DNA from: Leuconostoc fallax KCTC 3537
Lineage (GTDB): Bacteria; Bacillota; Bacilli; Lactobacillales; Lactobacillaceae
Direction of reading: 5' to 3'
DNA length: 64,000 nt
Assembly (NCBI RefSeq): GCF_000165675.1
Contig: NZ_AEIZ01000002.1
Coordinates: forward strand, 62,040 to 126,039
Positions 18,797 through 29,069 of the stretch are shown one piece after another. The notes beneath the pieces were generated by a model. The model was not told the DNA's origin. It saw only the letters and a list, made by a program, of their open reading frames with translations, and ran no database searches. The position numbers and the translations under genes were made by a program. Within the stretch, counting starts at the first letter, position 1, and every line of letters begins with the position of its first letter.

Positions 18797-20654
18797 CCCA
18801 ATCTTCCCCCTCGATTAAGTCATCCTCAACATAGGCAAGCGAAATATAGAAAGTTGAGCCCCTGTTTTCCACAGAATCTACCCAAATACGACCTTTAAAC
18901 TTTTCCACAACTTCCTTGGAAATAGCCAATCCTAGTCCCGTACCACCTTGCGCACGTGACCGTGATTTATCAACTCGGAAGAAACGATTAAAGATATTGT
19001 CCAAATCCTTACGTGGAATACCTAATCCCTCATCGCTAATACTTAAAATAGCACGCGTCTTGGTTTTGATCAGTCTTGCTGTAATCGTGCCACCATCAGG
19101 AGAGTATTTAACCGCATTATTCATAATGTTGTCTAAAACTTGGGTAAATTTATCTGGATCAACTTCCACCCAAACATCTTGTTTTGTAAATTCACGTTGA
19201 ATTTTATACTGTTTATTGCCGTTATCTTTTTTGGCATCATTTTCCAAAATCATATCAAAGCGATCCAATACAAAATTGAATAAACTATTCAGGTTAACAA
19301 TCTCTAACTTCACTTCCATAGTGCCTTGATCCAAACGAGAAAGCTCTAGTAAGTCGTTAATCATCCGGATCATGCGCTGTGTTTCATCTTGAACCACACC
19401 CAAAAAGTTATGTGACATTTCAGGGTCGTCAATCGCGCCATCAGCTAAAGCATCGACATATGAACGCACTGATGTTAATGGTGTCCGTAGTTCATGTGAT
19501 ACGTTAGAGACAAACATTCTTCTTTCCGAGTCGATACGTTGTTGCTCAGTAATATCATGCAAAACAACCACTAGACCAGAAATAAAACCAGATTGTCGTT
19601 TAATCAATGAAACATAAGCTTGCACCAACAAGTCATGACTATCATCCGATAAATCAATGAGAAAATCGTCTAAATTCTCCAGCATGTCTCGTAATTTACG
19701 CTTACCTTGTAAATGTAATAGATCAATAACATTGGAACCCAATGCTTCCTCCGGAGTTTTACCCACAAAATTAGCTGCAGCTTGGTTAATAATTGTGATT
19801 TCTCCACGACGATTTGCTGCCAAAACACCATCTGCCATATGTGTCAAAACAGAATCAAGCCGATTACGTTCCGAGTTAACGGCTTCCGTGGATTCTTCCA
19901 CTCTTGTTGATAACTCATTCACAGATATGGCCAACTGACTCAACTCATCAACGCCATAAATATGGTTCACCATTGAATAGTCACCTTGAGCAATACGTGT
20001 TGTTTGCTCATTAATTTTTTCAATGGGACGTGTTAAAGTTCGTGCCAAAAATAGCGCTAAGGTAATACTAACAAATAGCGCTAAAGCACCGGCAATCACA
20101 AAAAGACGCATCACATTGTTAATATTACGATAGACTTTTGCCAAACTAGCTTTGATCACCACAACACCAATAGCATCGTTCGTTCGGCCAGAATTGACAG
20201 TTAAAGGCATGGTTAAGATTTGCTTACGCACACCACTTTCATTGACCATTTGTGACTTTAGATAGGACTGGTCATCAGATAACGCTTTTTGTGCATTAAT
20301 ATCTGTTGTTTTTTGGCCAATTGTTTGTTGACCTGAGACAGATATTGTACCTCTAATAACGCCTGTATTATCAATGACTTGAATTTCTTCAATGTCAGTA
20401 TTATTTAATCCAGATAGAATATCTTGAATTCTATGATTCGCATCATTGGTATTCGATTTTTGCAATGCCCCATTCAACTGATCCGTCACGTATTTTTGTA
20501 ACTTGATCTGTTGCTGGAATGTTTGTAAATTCTGCCGTTCCATTTGGCGTACAAAAAAGGCACCCAAAAGTTCGAGCGCCACAATCATCAGTAGCACAAA
20601 TACAAGCGCAATGCGAAAACGAATAGATTGAAAAAATTTAGTTACATTTTTCAC
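18789..20654 (-). CDS. walK: Sensor histidine kinase WalK
   Basis: 621-residue cell-wall sensor kinase. Order: transmembrane helix 1 (about 13-32), ~150-residue extracytoplasmic sensor domain, helix 2 (about 185-205), HAMP (205-260), PAS (about 265-370, LTHMADGVLAANRRGEITII), HisKA with H387 in SHELRTPLTS, and HATPase_c with N, G1 (DEGLGIP) and G2 (GGTGLGLAIS) boxes. It phosphorylates WalR and is usually essential in Firmicutes. The extracytoplasmic domain resembles the Bacillus/Lactobacillus type rather than the short streptococcal form. It is followed by walH with an 8-bp overlap. Confidence 0.95.
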   Translation of the reverse strand: MKNVTKFFQSIRFRIALVFVLLMIVALELLGAFFVRQMERQNLQTFQQQIKLQKYVTDQLNGALQKSNTNDANHRIQDILSGLNNTDIEEIQVIDNTGVIRGTISVSGQQTIGQKTTDINAQKALSDDQSYLKSQMVNESGVRKQILTMPLTVNSGRTNDAIGVVVIKASLAKVYRNINNVMRLFVIAGALALFVSITLALFLARTLTRPIEKINEQTTRIAQGDYSMVNHIYGVDELSQLAISVNELSTRVEESTEAVNSERNRLDSVLTHMADGVLAANRRGEITIINQAAANFVGKTPEEALGSNVIDLLHLQGKRKLRDMLENLDDFLIDLSDDSHDLLVQAYVSLIKRQSGFISGLVVVLHDITEQQRIDSERRMFVSNVSHELRTPLTSVRSYVDALADGAIDDPEMSHNFLGVVQDETQRMIRMINDLLELSRLDQGTMEVKLEIVNLNSLFNFVLDRFDMILENDAKKDNGNKQYKIQREFTKQDVWVEVDPDKFTQVLDNIMNNAVKYSPDGGTITARLIKTKTRAILSISDEGLGIPRKDLDNIFNRFFRVDKSRSRAQGGTGLGLAISKEVVEKFKGRIWVDSVENRGSTFYISLAYVEDDLIEGEDWDA

Positions 20655-20742
20655 TATTGCATGTCTCCTACTGATTTTTAAAAGAATCGTTATTTGTTAA
20701 ACGTTTGTCATATATTATCACACATCGTTTATTAAAGACAAC

Positions 20743-21450
20743 TTACTCTTCAGTTGGTCGTAGATAATAACCAACACCTCGACGAGTAGCTAACCAATTT
20801 GGATGGCTAGGATTATCTTCAATTTTCTCACGCAAACGACGCACGGTCACATCAACTGTACGGACATCACCGAAATAGTCATAACCCCATACTTGTTGTA
20901 ATAAATGTTCACGTGTCATGACTTGGCCAATATGTTGTGCTAAATAGTACAATAATTCAAATTCTCGATGCGTCAATTCAATGTCCACACCGTTTTTTGA
21001 AACCATATAAGCTTGCGGATGAATCGTTAAGTCCCCTAACTCAATATCCTCAGTGCTATCTACCACTGCATCTGTATTTTGCACGGTTACCTTTTGGCGA
21101 CGTAAGTTTGCTTTAACACGTGCAACTAATTCCCGATTTGAAAAAGGTTTTGTGACATAATCATCAGCACCCATCTCTAAACCAAGTACCTTATCAATCT
21201 CACTATCCTTAGCGGTCACCATAATAACTGGGGTATCATCATTTGATCTAATTTGTCTGAGGACCTCAATACCATCAACTTCTGGTAACATTTGATCCAA
21301 TAATACCAAATCAGGTGATTCATCGCTATATAAGCTCAATGCCTCTTTACCGTCTGCAGCAGTAATGACATCATAGCCTTCCTTAGTAAGGTTAAATTTA
21401 ATTATATCTGAAATCGGTTTTTCATCATCGACAACCAAAATTTTACTCAT
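20743..21450 (-). CDS. walR: Response regulator WalR
   Basis: OmpR/PhoB-family regulator of 235 residues. The receiver domain (1-115) has D8-D9, phosphoacceptor D52 ([11 protein letters not shown]) and K in TKPFSNREL; the winged-helix DNA-binding domain (about 130-232) ends in [28 protein letters not shown]. It controls peptidoglycan hydrolase genes. First gene of the minus-strand operon walR-walK-walH-walI-htrA; an 88-bp gap precedes walK. AAAGGAG lies upstream of the ATG. Confidence 0.96.
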   Translation of the reverse strand: MSKILVVDDEKPISDIIKFNLTKEGYDVITAADGKEALSLYSDESPDLVLLDQMLPEVDGIEVLRQIRSNDDTPVIMVTAKDSEIDKVLGLEMGADDYVTKPFSNRELVARVKANLRRQKVTVQNTDAVVDSTEDIELGDLTIHPQAYMVSKNGVDIELTHREFELLYYLAQHIGQVMTREHLLQQVWGYDYFGDVRTVDVTVRRLREKIEDNPSHPNWLATRRGVGYYLRPTEE

Positions 21451-21548
21451 GGCCGTACTCCTTTTTAAAAACGCTTATGCATTATAGTATTACTAATTTA
21501 GTATATCATTTTTAAAGACTATGTCATAATTGATCATCTTTGTATACT

Positions 21549-21574
21549 AAAAAGCAGCCCTTGGCTGCTTTAAA
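21549..21574. terminator. Intrinsic terminator downstream of prs
   Basis: AAAGCAGCC, loop AAG, GGCTGCTTTTT on the minus strand, between prs and the walR promoter region. Confidence 0.85.
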
Positions 21575-21587
21575 ACAGGATATTAGC

Positions 21588-22568
21588 TTAGTTATCAAGT
21601 CTGTGAAAACGCGTCACGAATAATGAACTAATCGCCTCATTATTGCTGACACGACGAATTGCTTCACCAATTAACTCAGCAACTGTTACAATCTCCAACT
21701 TATCGAAATATTTATCCTTTGGTAATTGGATTGAATCCGTTAAAATGACCTTAGTAAATGGTGAGTTTTGTAGACGCTCAACGGCTGGTCCAGACAAAAC
21801 AGCGTGTGAAGCCACAACATAAACTTCCTTGGCGCCATGCTTCATGACGAGTTCGGCACCTTGTGTAATTGTACCGGCAGTGTCAATCATATCATCAACC
21901 ATGATGGCGATTTTACCATCAACATCACCAACAATACTACCAATTTCAGCCACATTTGGCTTAGGGCGACGCTTATCGATCACAGCCACTGGTGCTTCTA
22001 ATTCGAGTAAGTTATTCAAATTACGGGCACGCGTCATGCCACCATGATCAGGTGATACAACCACGGCGTTTTCTTTGTCCGCAATACCTGATTCAATTAA
22101 ATAATCTGCTAATAATGGAGCACCCTGAAGATGATCCATTGGGATATCAAAGAATCCTTGAATTTGAGCAGCATGTAAATCCAAAGCCAAAACACGTGTT
22201 GCACCCGCACGTTCTAACATGTTTGCAACAAGTTTTGCCGTAATGGGTTCGCGTGATCGTGCTTTACGATCTTGACGCGCATACCCATAATAAGGCAAGA
22301 CAACATTAATTTGATTGGCACTCGCACGACGAAGTGCATCAATCATAATTAACAATTCCATCAAATTATCATTAACCGGCGCTGAGGTTGATTGTATCAC
22401 GAAGACATTGTCTCCTCGAATACTCTCTTCAATGTTAATTTGTACTTCACCATCGCTAAATCGCTTAACTGAAATTTTACTTAGCGGAACACCAACAACG
22501 TTCGCAATTTTTTGCGCAAGTGGTTCGTTTGAACTCAATGAAAACAGTTTCAATTTAGGTTCTGTCAT
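21588..22568 (-). CDS. prs: Ribose-phosphate pyrophosphokinase
   Basis: 326-residue class I PRPP synthetase: ribose-5-phosphate plus ATP gives PRPP and AMP, feeding purine, pyrimidine, NAD, His and Trp synthesis. Seen: [23 protein letters not shown], the flexible-loop [19 protein letters not shown], and the PRPP-binding loop [14 protein letters not shown] four codons upstream (22580) is in frame, but GGAG lies between it and the ATG at 22568, so the ATG is the start. Monocistronic between two terminators. Confidence 0.95.
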   Translation of the reverse strand: MTEPKLKLFSLSSNEPLAQKIANVVGVPLSKISVKRFSDGEVQINIEESIRGDNVFVIQSTSAPVNDNLMELLIMIDALRRASANQINVVLPYYGYARQDRKARSREPITAKLVANMLERAGATRVLALDLHAAQIQGFFDIPMDHLQGAPLLADYLIESGIADKENAVVVSPDHGGMTRARNLNNLLELEAPVAVIDKRRPKPNVAEIGSIVGDVDGKIAIMVDDMIDTAGTITQGAELVMKHGAKEVYVVASHAVLSGPAVERLQNSPFTKVILTDSIQLPKDKYFDKLEIVTVAELIGEAIRRVSNNEAISSLFVTRFHRLDN

Positions 22569-22626
22569 GTCTGGCTCCAAATAATTTTTTACGATATATT
22601 CTAAATCACACTACTTCTATTTTAGC

Positions 22627-22658
22627 AAAAAAATCCGACTAAGCCTATAGCTTAATCG
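22627..22658 (-). terminator. Intrinsic terminator downstream of tpx
   Basis: GATTAAGC / GCTTAGTC hairpin followed by a run of seven T on the minus strand, after the tpx stop codon. Confidence 0.65.
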
Positions 22659-22684
22659 AATCTCAATCATGATCGTGGTTAATT

Positions 22685-23182
22685 TTAAGACATTAGTTGA
22701 TTCAACACTTTTAGTGCATCGTCATAATCCGGTTCATCTGCAACCTCTGGTACGATTTGTGCATATTGTACAGTGCCTGATGCATCAACAATATAAAGAG
22801 CACGCGTATCAAAGCCTAGTGCAGGTACATACAGATTCATGGCATAGCCAAATGACTCTTGTTCGTCAGATAGCATCTTCAAGTTGTTAATACCTTCAGC
22901 CGCACACCAATCTTTTTGTTCGGCTGGTGTATTGGTTGATATCGTCAAAAATTGAATATTTGGGTACTGGTCAACGGTTTTATTAAAGTGACGTGTTTGT
23001 AATGTACAAGTCCCCGTATTTAAATCTGGTACAACAGAAATCAACGTTAATTGACCAATTAAATCAGCGGTTTTAACTTTATTACCACTGTCATCTTCTA
23101 ACTTAAAATGTGGTAGTGTTTCGCCAACTGCTACTGGTGTTCCTTCTAATTCAACGATTTTACCTTCTACTGTAACGTTCAT
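22685..23182 (-). CDS. tpx: Thiol peroxidase (atypical 2-Cys peroxiredoxin)
   Basis: 165-residue thioredoxin-fold peroxidase that reduces H2O2 and organic peroxides with thioredoxin as donor. The peroxidatic Cys lies in SVVPDLNTGTCTLQTRHFN and the resolving Cys in DWCAAEGINN, the two-cysteine arrangement of bacterial Tpx. Its ATG overlaps the stop of the upstream HAD gene by 4 bp, so the two genes are coupled. Peroxide defence is relevant for a catalase-negative lactic acid bacterium. Confidence 0.93.
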   Translation of the reverse strand: MNVTVEGKIVELEGTPVAVGETLPHFKLEDDSGNKVKTADLIGQLTLISVVPDLNTGTCTLQTRHFNKTVDQYPNIQFLTISTNTPAEQKDWCAAEGINNLKMLSDEQESFGYAMNLYVPALGFDTRALYIVDASGTVQYAQIVPEVADEPDYDDALKVLNQLMS

Positions 23183-24003
23183 AGTTGCACCTCCAATGCA
23201 TACTGTTCAATTACTCGCGCGACACCTGAGCGATTATTCGTATCTGTTTGACAATTAGCCACTGCCTTAATTTTATCAATTGCGTTGCCCATTGCAACAC
23301 CAATACCAGCTCGTTCAATCATAGAATAATCATTTTCCTGATCGCCGATGGCCATTGTTTCGGAAATATCAATGCCTAACACCTCGACTAACGCTGCTAA
23401 AGCATTACCCTTAGAGGCTTTGGCATCAATAAATTCCAAATTATTGGCAGTTGAACGAATAACATTAACATGATTTGCGATTTCTGCTGGAATGGCTGCT
23501 TGAACGGCATCCAATTCATCACTCTCAGCATTGGCAATAGCCTTAATGAAGTCGATTTCATTTAGCTGTGCATCTTGGTCAAGTACATATAGTGGTAAAT
23601 TAACTAAACTATTTTCAAAACTTGCCCAGCGATGAATTGTATGATGTGTTGTATACGCAGCATCTCGTGTTTCAACTTGAACATATGTTGATTGTTCACG
23701 CATAAATTGATTAATTTTATGAAATTCTTTGACATCTAACGGCAGGCTAAATAATGTTTTTCGCCCATCTGCTGTTTGAACCATACCGCCATTATAAGTA
23801 ATCACATACTGGTCCGAACCATAAATGCCAAGTTCATCTAAAATATCTCGAACACCAGGTAAGGGTCTTCCAGTTGTAATCACAATTTTAATACCTTGTG
23901 CTAGCGCTGTTTGAATGGCTTGTTTAACATCAGTCGTAATTTGACGGTCATCATTAAGCAATGTGCCATCAATATCAATTGAAATAACTTTTACTGCGGC
24001 CAT
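23179..24003 (-). CDS. Cof-type HAD-IIB sugar-phosphatase
   Basis: 274-residue haloacid dehalogenase hydrolase. Motif I SIDIDGTLLNDD holds the nucleophile Asp, motif II is VITTGRP, motif III a Lys in KASKGNAL, and motif IV AIGDQENDYSMIERAG. The type IIB cap (about 85-195) suggests a small sugar- or nucleotide-phosphate substrate, which cannot be named. Translationally coupled to tpx (4-bp overlap). Confidence 0.88.
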   Translation of the reverse strand: MAAVKVISIDIDGTLLNDDRQITTDVKQAIQTALAQGIKIVITTGRPLPGVRDILDELGIYGSDQYVITYNGGMVQTADGRKTLFSLPLDVKEFHKINQFMREQSTYVQVETRDAAYTTHHTIHRWASFENSLVNLPLYVLDQDAQLNEIDFIKAIANAESDELDAVQAAIPAEIANHVNVIRSTANNLEFIDAKASKGNALAALVEVLGIDISETMAIGDQENDYSMIERAGIGVAMGNAIDKIKAVANCQTDTNNRSGVARVIEQYALEVQL

Positions 24004-24081
24004 AATTAGTATCCTTATTTTTAGTTAATAAATTACTTCCATTATACGTTACTCACGTGATTTCACAATACTATTTATCAA

Positions 24082-24944
24082 TCAAGCCTGTTCATCATGA
24101 ACTATCTTGTCAAAAGATTGCATGGCTTGTTGGATGATATCAAAATGCTGACCAACGTCTTGAACTTGATGTGCATCAGATCCATAAACCAGCGTAATGC
24201 CCATCTCATGTGCAGCTTTTGCGATATCCAAGCTAGGGTATGGCTCCCCATTGTATGGTTTGCTGATACCAGCCGCATTAAAATCAAGTTGATAATGGCG
24301 ATTATGCAACATTTCCAAAATATCACGAATAGTGCTATAAATTTTATGATCAAAATCCGGTAAATCAAAATACTTTTGATACTTTCTAATCAGTGTCATA
24401 TGGCCAATTCTAATATTAATATTTTGGGGTAACCCTGTAATAAATTCTACACTTTGGGCTAACGTTGCATAATAACGTTGGAAAAGTTCTTGTGGATTTG
24501 CTAACTCTAGCTTAAAACCTTCGGCTAATAACTCTGGTGAATAATCAATACCATATAATTGACCAGCACGATTTTTCATAAAATGAACGGACAGCACAAT
24601 TTCATCAATCCAATCACTATTATCACGTAAAAATGCTCGAATTTGTGGTTCATAATCAGCAATATAATCAATTTCAAAGCCTTGCTTGATATTGATTTTT
24701 GCTGCATATTTTTTCTTCAAGCGGGTCACTTCAGCCTGATAGTCATTAAGCTCTTCCCAATGCATCGCACTATCATCTATAGGACCAATCGAATTTTTTA
24801 AAAAATCAAGAGGCAACGGCGCATGTTCACTCACTGTATACTCATCAAATCCTAAAGCAATTGCACGTTCTATATATTCTTCTAGTGATTGATTCGAGCC
24901 ATGATGCGACCATTTTGTATGGGTATGGCCATCTTTTTTAGCAT
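24082..24944 (-). CDS. hisJ: PHP-family histidinol-phosphatase (frame broken near start)
   Basis: PHP-fold phosphatase that dephosphorylates L-histidinol phosphate. The intact reading begins at the ATG at 24944, after AGAGG, as M-L-K-K then DGHTHTKWSHHGSNQSLEEY, holding the metal-binding HTHT motif. That reading needs seven T in the plus-strand run 24934-24939; only six are present. The downstream frame is open from 24834 (SEHAPLPLDF) to the stop, and a protein starting there would lack metal ligands. I read this as one 287-residue gene with a homopolymer error. No other his genes are nearby. Confidence 0.8.
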
Positions 24945-25028
24945 AATCATTACCTCTTATGATATTAATAGTTTTATTCTATCGTTTGCACGTATAAAAG
25001 CAAACTAAAATATCACATTTTTTCAAAA

Positions 25029-25068
25029 TAAAAAGTTAGCTCTTGGTTTTAACCAAAAACTAACTTTT
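25029..25068 (-). terminator. Intrinsic terminator downstream of phosphoketolase
   Basis: AAAAGTTAG...CTAACTTTT outer stem with an inner TTGGTT/AACCAA stem and T run, fitting a strongly transcribed gene. Confidence 0.85.
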
Positions 25069-25118
25069 ATAAGTTATCCGAAATCATTTAAGTGTTCGAA
25101 TGCTTCAAAGTAATAAGA

Positions 25119-27560
25119 TTACTTCAAAGGACTCCATTCCCACTTAGTGAATTCTTCAATATCGCGACCTTCGTTACGAGTAACATCAAAGTGCTTTGCC
25201 AAAGTCTTATCCATTTGTTCGATGAACAAATCAGCCTTAGCTTGATCAACAACACCATTTGCTGACAATACCTCAACGGCTTGCTTAGCTTGGTGGAAAC
25301 GATCTAGTTCTGAGTATACACGCATGTCGTAAGTTGTTGTGATGTCACCATCTTCACGGTAACCGTGTGGGTAAACATCGCCGCGGAACTTACGCTCGAA
25401 GAAGAAACTTTCGACTAAGTCTTCGAAACCGTGGAAACCAAAGATAACTGGTGTGTCAGGTTGGAAGAACTTGTCAAATTCAGCATCTGTCAATTCACGT
25501 TCGTCGTTCATCTTAGGTGTTGACTTCTTTTGCAAACGAAGTAATTCAACAATGTTCACATAACGGAACTTAACATCTGGGAATGCTTGGTTAACTAACC
25601 ACAAACCAGCCAAAGTTTCGATAGTTGGTTCTGTACCAGCCGATGCAAATGTAATATCTACATCGCCTTCAGGTGCAGTAGAAGCCCAATCAATGATCTT
25701 CAAACCTTCGTTAGCCAATTCTTCAGCTTCTTCAACTGTAAACCATTGTTGACGTGGTTGCTTAGAAGCAACTAACAAGTTAACCTTGTGACGTTCTGAG
25801 AAAGCACGTTCTTGAACGGCTAACAATGAGTTTCCATCAGCAGGCAAATATTCACGAACGAAGTTACTCTTCTTTTCAGCCAAGTGTGTCAATAGACCTG
25901 GATCTTGGTGAGTATAACCGTTGTGATCTTGTTGGAAAGCAGTTGAAGTTGCAATCAAGTTCAATGATGGGTAATCATGACGCCATGATTGTTCTGATGC
26001 ATGACGCAACCACTTGAAGTGCTGAGTAATCATTGAATCCACAACGCGCAAGAATGATTCGTATGAAGCGAAGATTCCAACACGACCTGTCAAAGTATAA
26101 CCTTCAAGCCAACCTTCAGCTTGGTGCTCTGACAACTGTGAATCAATAATACGACCTTCTGGTGAAACAAGTTGGTCATTAGGTTCCTTAACTTCTTCCA
26201 TCCATTGACGAGGTGTTACCTTGAACAAGCCCCACAAACGGTTTGACATTGTTTCATCAGGACCGAAGAAACGGAAACGTGTTGGGTTCAATTCTGAAAC
26301 GGCACCCAAGTAGTTAGACAATGTTGCCATGTCCATGTTTTGCTTGTTATCTGCAAATTCCTTACCACGTGTATCATCGTTGATATCGTTAGCAAAGTCC
26401 TTCCAGTTAGGCAACTTCAAGTCTGAACGGTCCAAGCCACCATTTGTGATAGGGTTAGCTGACATACGCTTGTCACCCTTAGGTGCAATCGCCTTCAACT
26501 CATCCTTCAAAGAACCATCAGCATTGAATAATTCTTCTGGCTTGTATGAATTCATCCATTCTTCAAACTTTGGCAATGTAGAAAGATCACCTTGTTCCAA
26601 AGGCAATGGCACTTGGTGCGCACGGAATGAATTTTCGATAGGATTACCATCAGCGTCGTGAGTAGGTCCACCCCAACCCTTTGGCAAACGTGCGATAATT
26701 ACAGGCCATGCAGCAATTGTACCGTCTTGGTACTTACCATTTTCACGTGCATCCTTTTGGATAGCTTGAATATCTTCAATAGCTTGATCCAAAACCTTAG
26801 CAGCAAGTTCGTGGTAAGCTGCGTAATCATGGATATCATCGTTTTCGATGAAGCGAGGTGAGTAACCCAAACCTTCAAAGAACTTTGTAATTTCTTCATC
26901 ACTCATGCGTGAGAAGATTGTTGGGTTTGAAATCTTAAATCCGTTCAAATCCAAGATAGGCAATACGGCACCATCGTTCTTAGGGTTCAAGAACTTGTTT
27001 GAATGCCATGAGGCCATTGATGGACCTGTTTCAGATTCACCATCACCAACAACTGCAAAGGCAATTTGATCAGGATTATCAAATACTGCACCGAAAGCGT
27101 GGCTCAATGAATAACCCAATTCACCACCTTCGTGCAATGAACCTGGTGTTTGAGCAGTCATGTGTGAACCAATTCCGCCTGGGAATGAGAAACGCTTGAA
27201 CAAACGGCTCATACCTTCAACGTCCTGAGTAATTTCAGGATAATCATCAGTATATTCACCATCCAAGTATGCGTTTGTAACCATGACTTGACCACCGTGA
27301 CCAGGGCCACCGATGTAGAACATGTTAACATCATACTTGTTGATCAAACGGTTTGCATGTGCATACAAGAATGTTTGACCTGAGATTGTACCCCAGTGAC
27401 CAATAGGCTTAACTTTAACATCTTCAGCCTTAATAGGTGTGTTAGTAACTGAGAACAATGGGTTGCTCTTCAAGAAGATCATCCCAGCTGACAAATAGTT
27501 TGTTGCACGCCACCACTTATCAACGAGTTCCAAGTACTCTTTTGAATCGTAATCTACCAT
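25119..27560 (-). CDS. xpkA: Xylulose-5-phosphate/fructose-6-phosphate phosphoketolase
   Basis: 813-residue thiamine-diphosphate enzyme, key to heterofermentative sugar breakdown: xylulose-5-phosphate plus phosphate gives acetyl phosphate and glyceraldehyde-3-phosphate. Seen: N-terminal YIGGPGHGG and [26 protein letters not shown]-type region, the ThDP/Mg motif [11 protein letters not shown], the [12 protein letters not shown] segment and the C-terminal [11 protein letters not shown]. Codon use is strongly biased, as in highly expressed genes. AAAGGAG precedes the ATG. The gene supports assignment to an obligate heterofermenter such as Leuconostoc. Confidence 0.97.
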   Translation of the reverse strand: MVDYDSKEYLELVDKWWRATNYLSAGMIFLKSNPLFSVTNTPIKAEDVKVKPIGHWGTISGQTFLYAHANRLINKYDVNMFYIGGPGHGGQVMVTNAYLDGEYTDDYPEITQDVEGMSRLFKRFSFPGGIGSHMTAQTPGSLHEGGELGYSLSHAFGAVFDNPDQIAFAVVGDGESETGPSMASWHSNKFLNPKNDGAVLPILDLNGFKISNPTIFSRMSDEEITKFFEGLGYSPRFIENDDIHDYAAYHELAAKVLDQAIEDIQAIQKDARENGKYQDGTIAAWPVIIARLPKGWGGPTHDADGNPIENSFRAHQVPLPLEQGDLSTLPKFEEWMNSYKPEELFNADGSLKDELKAIAPKGDKRMSANPITNGGLDRSDLKLPNWKDFANDINDDTRGKEFADNKQNMDMATLSNYLGAVSELNPTRFRFFGPDETMSNRLWGLFKVTPRQWMEEVKEPNDQLVSPEGRIIDSQLSEHQAEGWLEGYTLTGRVGIFASYESFLRVVDSMITQHFKWLRHASEQSWRHDYPSLNLIATSTAFQQDHNGYTHQDPGLLTHLAEKKSNFVREYLPADGNSLLAVQERAFSERHKVNLLVASKQPRQQWFTVEEAEELANEGLKIIDWASTAPEGDVDITFASAGTEPTIETLAGLWLVNQAFPDVKFRYVNIVELLRLQKKSTPKMNDERELTDAEFDKFFQPDTPVIFGFHGFEDLVESFFFERKFRGDVYPHGYREDGDITTTYDMRVYSELDRFHQAKQAVEVLSANGVVDQAKADLFIEQMDKTLAKHFDVTRNEGRDIEEFTKWEWSPLK

Positions 27561-27633
27561 GAGATTAGTTACTCCTTTAATCTTTGCGAGAATCGTAAAC
27601 CACGAATCGATTGCTCCGCTATTTACACTATTA

Positions 27634-27663
27634 ATTATAACGCATTTTAGATAAGTGTTTCAA
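27634..27663 (-). promoter_or_regulatory. Promoter of xpkA
   Basis: On the minus strand TTGAAA (27658-27663) and TATAAT (27634-27639) with an 18-bp spacer, about 75 bp upstream of the xpkA start. Confidence 0.75.
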
Positions 27664-27674
27664 CTTTTTAAATC

Positions 27675-27690
27675 ATTGGTGCGACCCAAT
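27675..27690. promoter_or_regulatory. Operator-like inverted repeat upstream of xpkA -35
   Basis: ATTGGTGCGACCCAAT is a near-perfect inverted repeat 11 bp upstream of the xpkA -35. It shares TGGTNNGACC with the site in the gntR promoter (28457-28471), so the adjacent GntR regulator may bind both. This is an inference from two sites. Confidence 0.45.
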
Positions 27691-27708
27691 CGTTATAATG
27701 GCTAAAAT

Positions 27709-28437
27709 TTACTCGCCATCCAAGCTTACAAAAGCGCTATAGTGTAAATACTGGTAATGAAGTCGCATAGTTGTATACTCTAATGGCGTCCCATCATCCA
27801 TAAAAAAGATTCCCTCCATAATACCCACAGGTTCGGTTGGAGACAACTCTAACAATGTTTGATCTTCGTTGTTACTAGGTTCTGCCATAATCGTCATAAA
27901 TGATTTAGTAACACTACGCTTTTTTGTGCGTTCAACATACTCATAAACTGATCCTGATACATCTTTTTGCGTTAAACTAGGTAATACACGAATCGGCACA
28001 TACCCATTTTCAATCATGAAGGGTTTACCTGCTAATCGACGTAATCGCTTAATCCAATAAACAAAGTCATCTTCATTTAGAAACAGTGCCAATTGCTGTT
28101 CTTTCGTTGCAGGTAAGACCTGAAAATCTAACACTTCAATCGTAGGTGTTTCGCCATGAATACGAAATGAGTCGGTGACCCCAAGATTAGAGCCATTATA
28201 TCTAAAAATATCTTGATTTTTCAGATATAATGGATTCACAAAAGTACCACTACCACGTTTCTTAAAAATAACACCCTGCTGTGCTAAGACATTCAGTGCT
28301 CTTTTAATTGATGAACGCGAGACATGATACTGTTCAGCTAATGTACGCTCATCCGGTAACTTCATACTGGGAAATTCACCACGATATATTTTTTGTTTTA
28401 AGTCGGCTTGCACCTTGATATAAATAGCTTCTAACAT
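27709..28437 (-). CDS. GntR family (HutC/UTRA) transcriptional regulator
   Basis: 242-residue repressor. N-terminal winged helix-turn-helix (about 5-72: LKQKIYRGEF, LPDERTLAEQYHVSRSSIKRAL) and C-terminal UTRA effector-binding domain (about 95-235), which in relatives binds sugar phosphates or amino-sugar phosphates. It lies directly upstream of xpkA in the same direction, and an inverted repeat of the right type overlaps its own promoter. Autoregulation and control of xpkA are therefore plausible. The effector is unknown. Confidence 0.87.
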   Translation of the reverse strand: MLEAIYIKVQADLKQKIYRGEFPSMKLPDERTLAEQYHVSRSSIKRALNVLAQQGVIFKKRGSGTFVNPLYLKNQDIFRYNGSNLGVTDSFRIHGETPTIEVLDFQVLPATKEQQLALFLNEDDFVYWIKRLRRLAGKPFMIENGYVPIRVLPSLTQKDVSGSVYEYVERTKKRSVTKSFMTIMAEPSNNEDQTLLELSPTEPVGIMEGIFFMDDGTPLEYTTMRLHYQYLHYSAFVSLDGE

Positions 28438-28456
28438 AACTGTAATAGTATAGCAT

Positions 28457-28471
28457 ACTGGTCAGACCAAT
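28457..28471. promoter_or_regulatory. Probable GntR operator
   Basis: ACTGGTCAGACCAAT contains the perfect palindrome TGGTCAGACCA (28459-28469), typical of GntR-family operators. It sits next to TATACT, a -10 candidate for the minus-strand gntR gene, and between the divergent gntR and ybaK genes. Confidence 0.65.
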
Positions 28472-28518
28472 TAATAGTCAGCAGTAATTAATTCTAATCG
28501 TGGTAAAATATTTATATT

Positions 28519-29024
28519 ATGGCAAAGAAAAAATAAAGAAAACATTACCTGAGCACATTATGGATGCCCATCAGGTTAATTATGAACATCTCGAATTAAA
28601 TATTTTGGATAAAACTGATGAAGAAATTACACAATTACTTGATCATTTTCAAGTTAAAAAATCAGATATCTACAAAACACTAGCTGCTCACGGTGACAAA
28701 ACAGGGCCGGTTGTTGCTGTTCTACCAATCACACAACATCTCTCAACTAAAAAATTGGCAAGCGCTTCTCATAATAAAAAAGTCAAAATGATTCCCATGA
28801 AAGAATTAGAGAAGACAACTGGTTATATTCACGGTGCCAACAATCCAGTAGGTATTTGGCAAAATAAAAAGTTCCCCATTTATTTTGATATGACCGCACA
28901 AAATGCTGACTACATTATTGTCAGTGCTGGTGAACTTGGTCAATCTGATAAAGTAAACCCACAACAAATGGCAACACTCGTGCAAGCCGACTTTGCTGAC
29001 CTATTAGAGCACAACGATGATTAA
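28519..29024 (+). CDS. ybaK: Cys-tRNA(Pro)/Cys-tRNA(Cys) deacylase YbaK (frame broken near start)
   Basis: YbaK/EbsC-type editing enzyme of the prolyl-tRNA synthetase insertion-domain family; hydrolyses mischarged Cys-tRNA(Pro). The natural N-terminus would be MAKKKIKKTLPEHIMDAH from the ATG at 28519, but the A run 28528-28533 has six bases where seven are needed; the rest is open to 29024 (about 168 residues). A GTG at 28500 is in frame with the main body but gives an odd leader without a ribosome-binding site. The extended -10 TGGTAAAAT at 28501-28509 puts transcription start about 3 nt before the ATG, so the mRNA may be nearly leaderless. Confidence 0.8.
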
Positions 29025-29035
29025 TATCAACGAAT

Positions 29036-29069
29036 AAAAAAATGAGCTAAATTAATAGCTCATTTTTTA
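29036..29069. terminator. Bidirectional intrinsic terminator
   Basis: AATGAGCT, AT-rich loop, AGCTCATT with flanking A and T runs, between convergent ybaK and dnaB. Confidence 0.85.
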
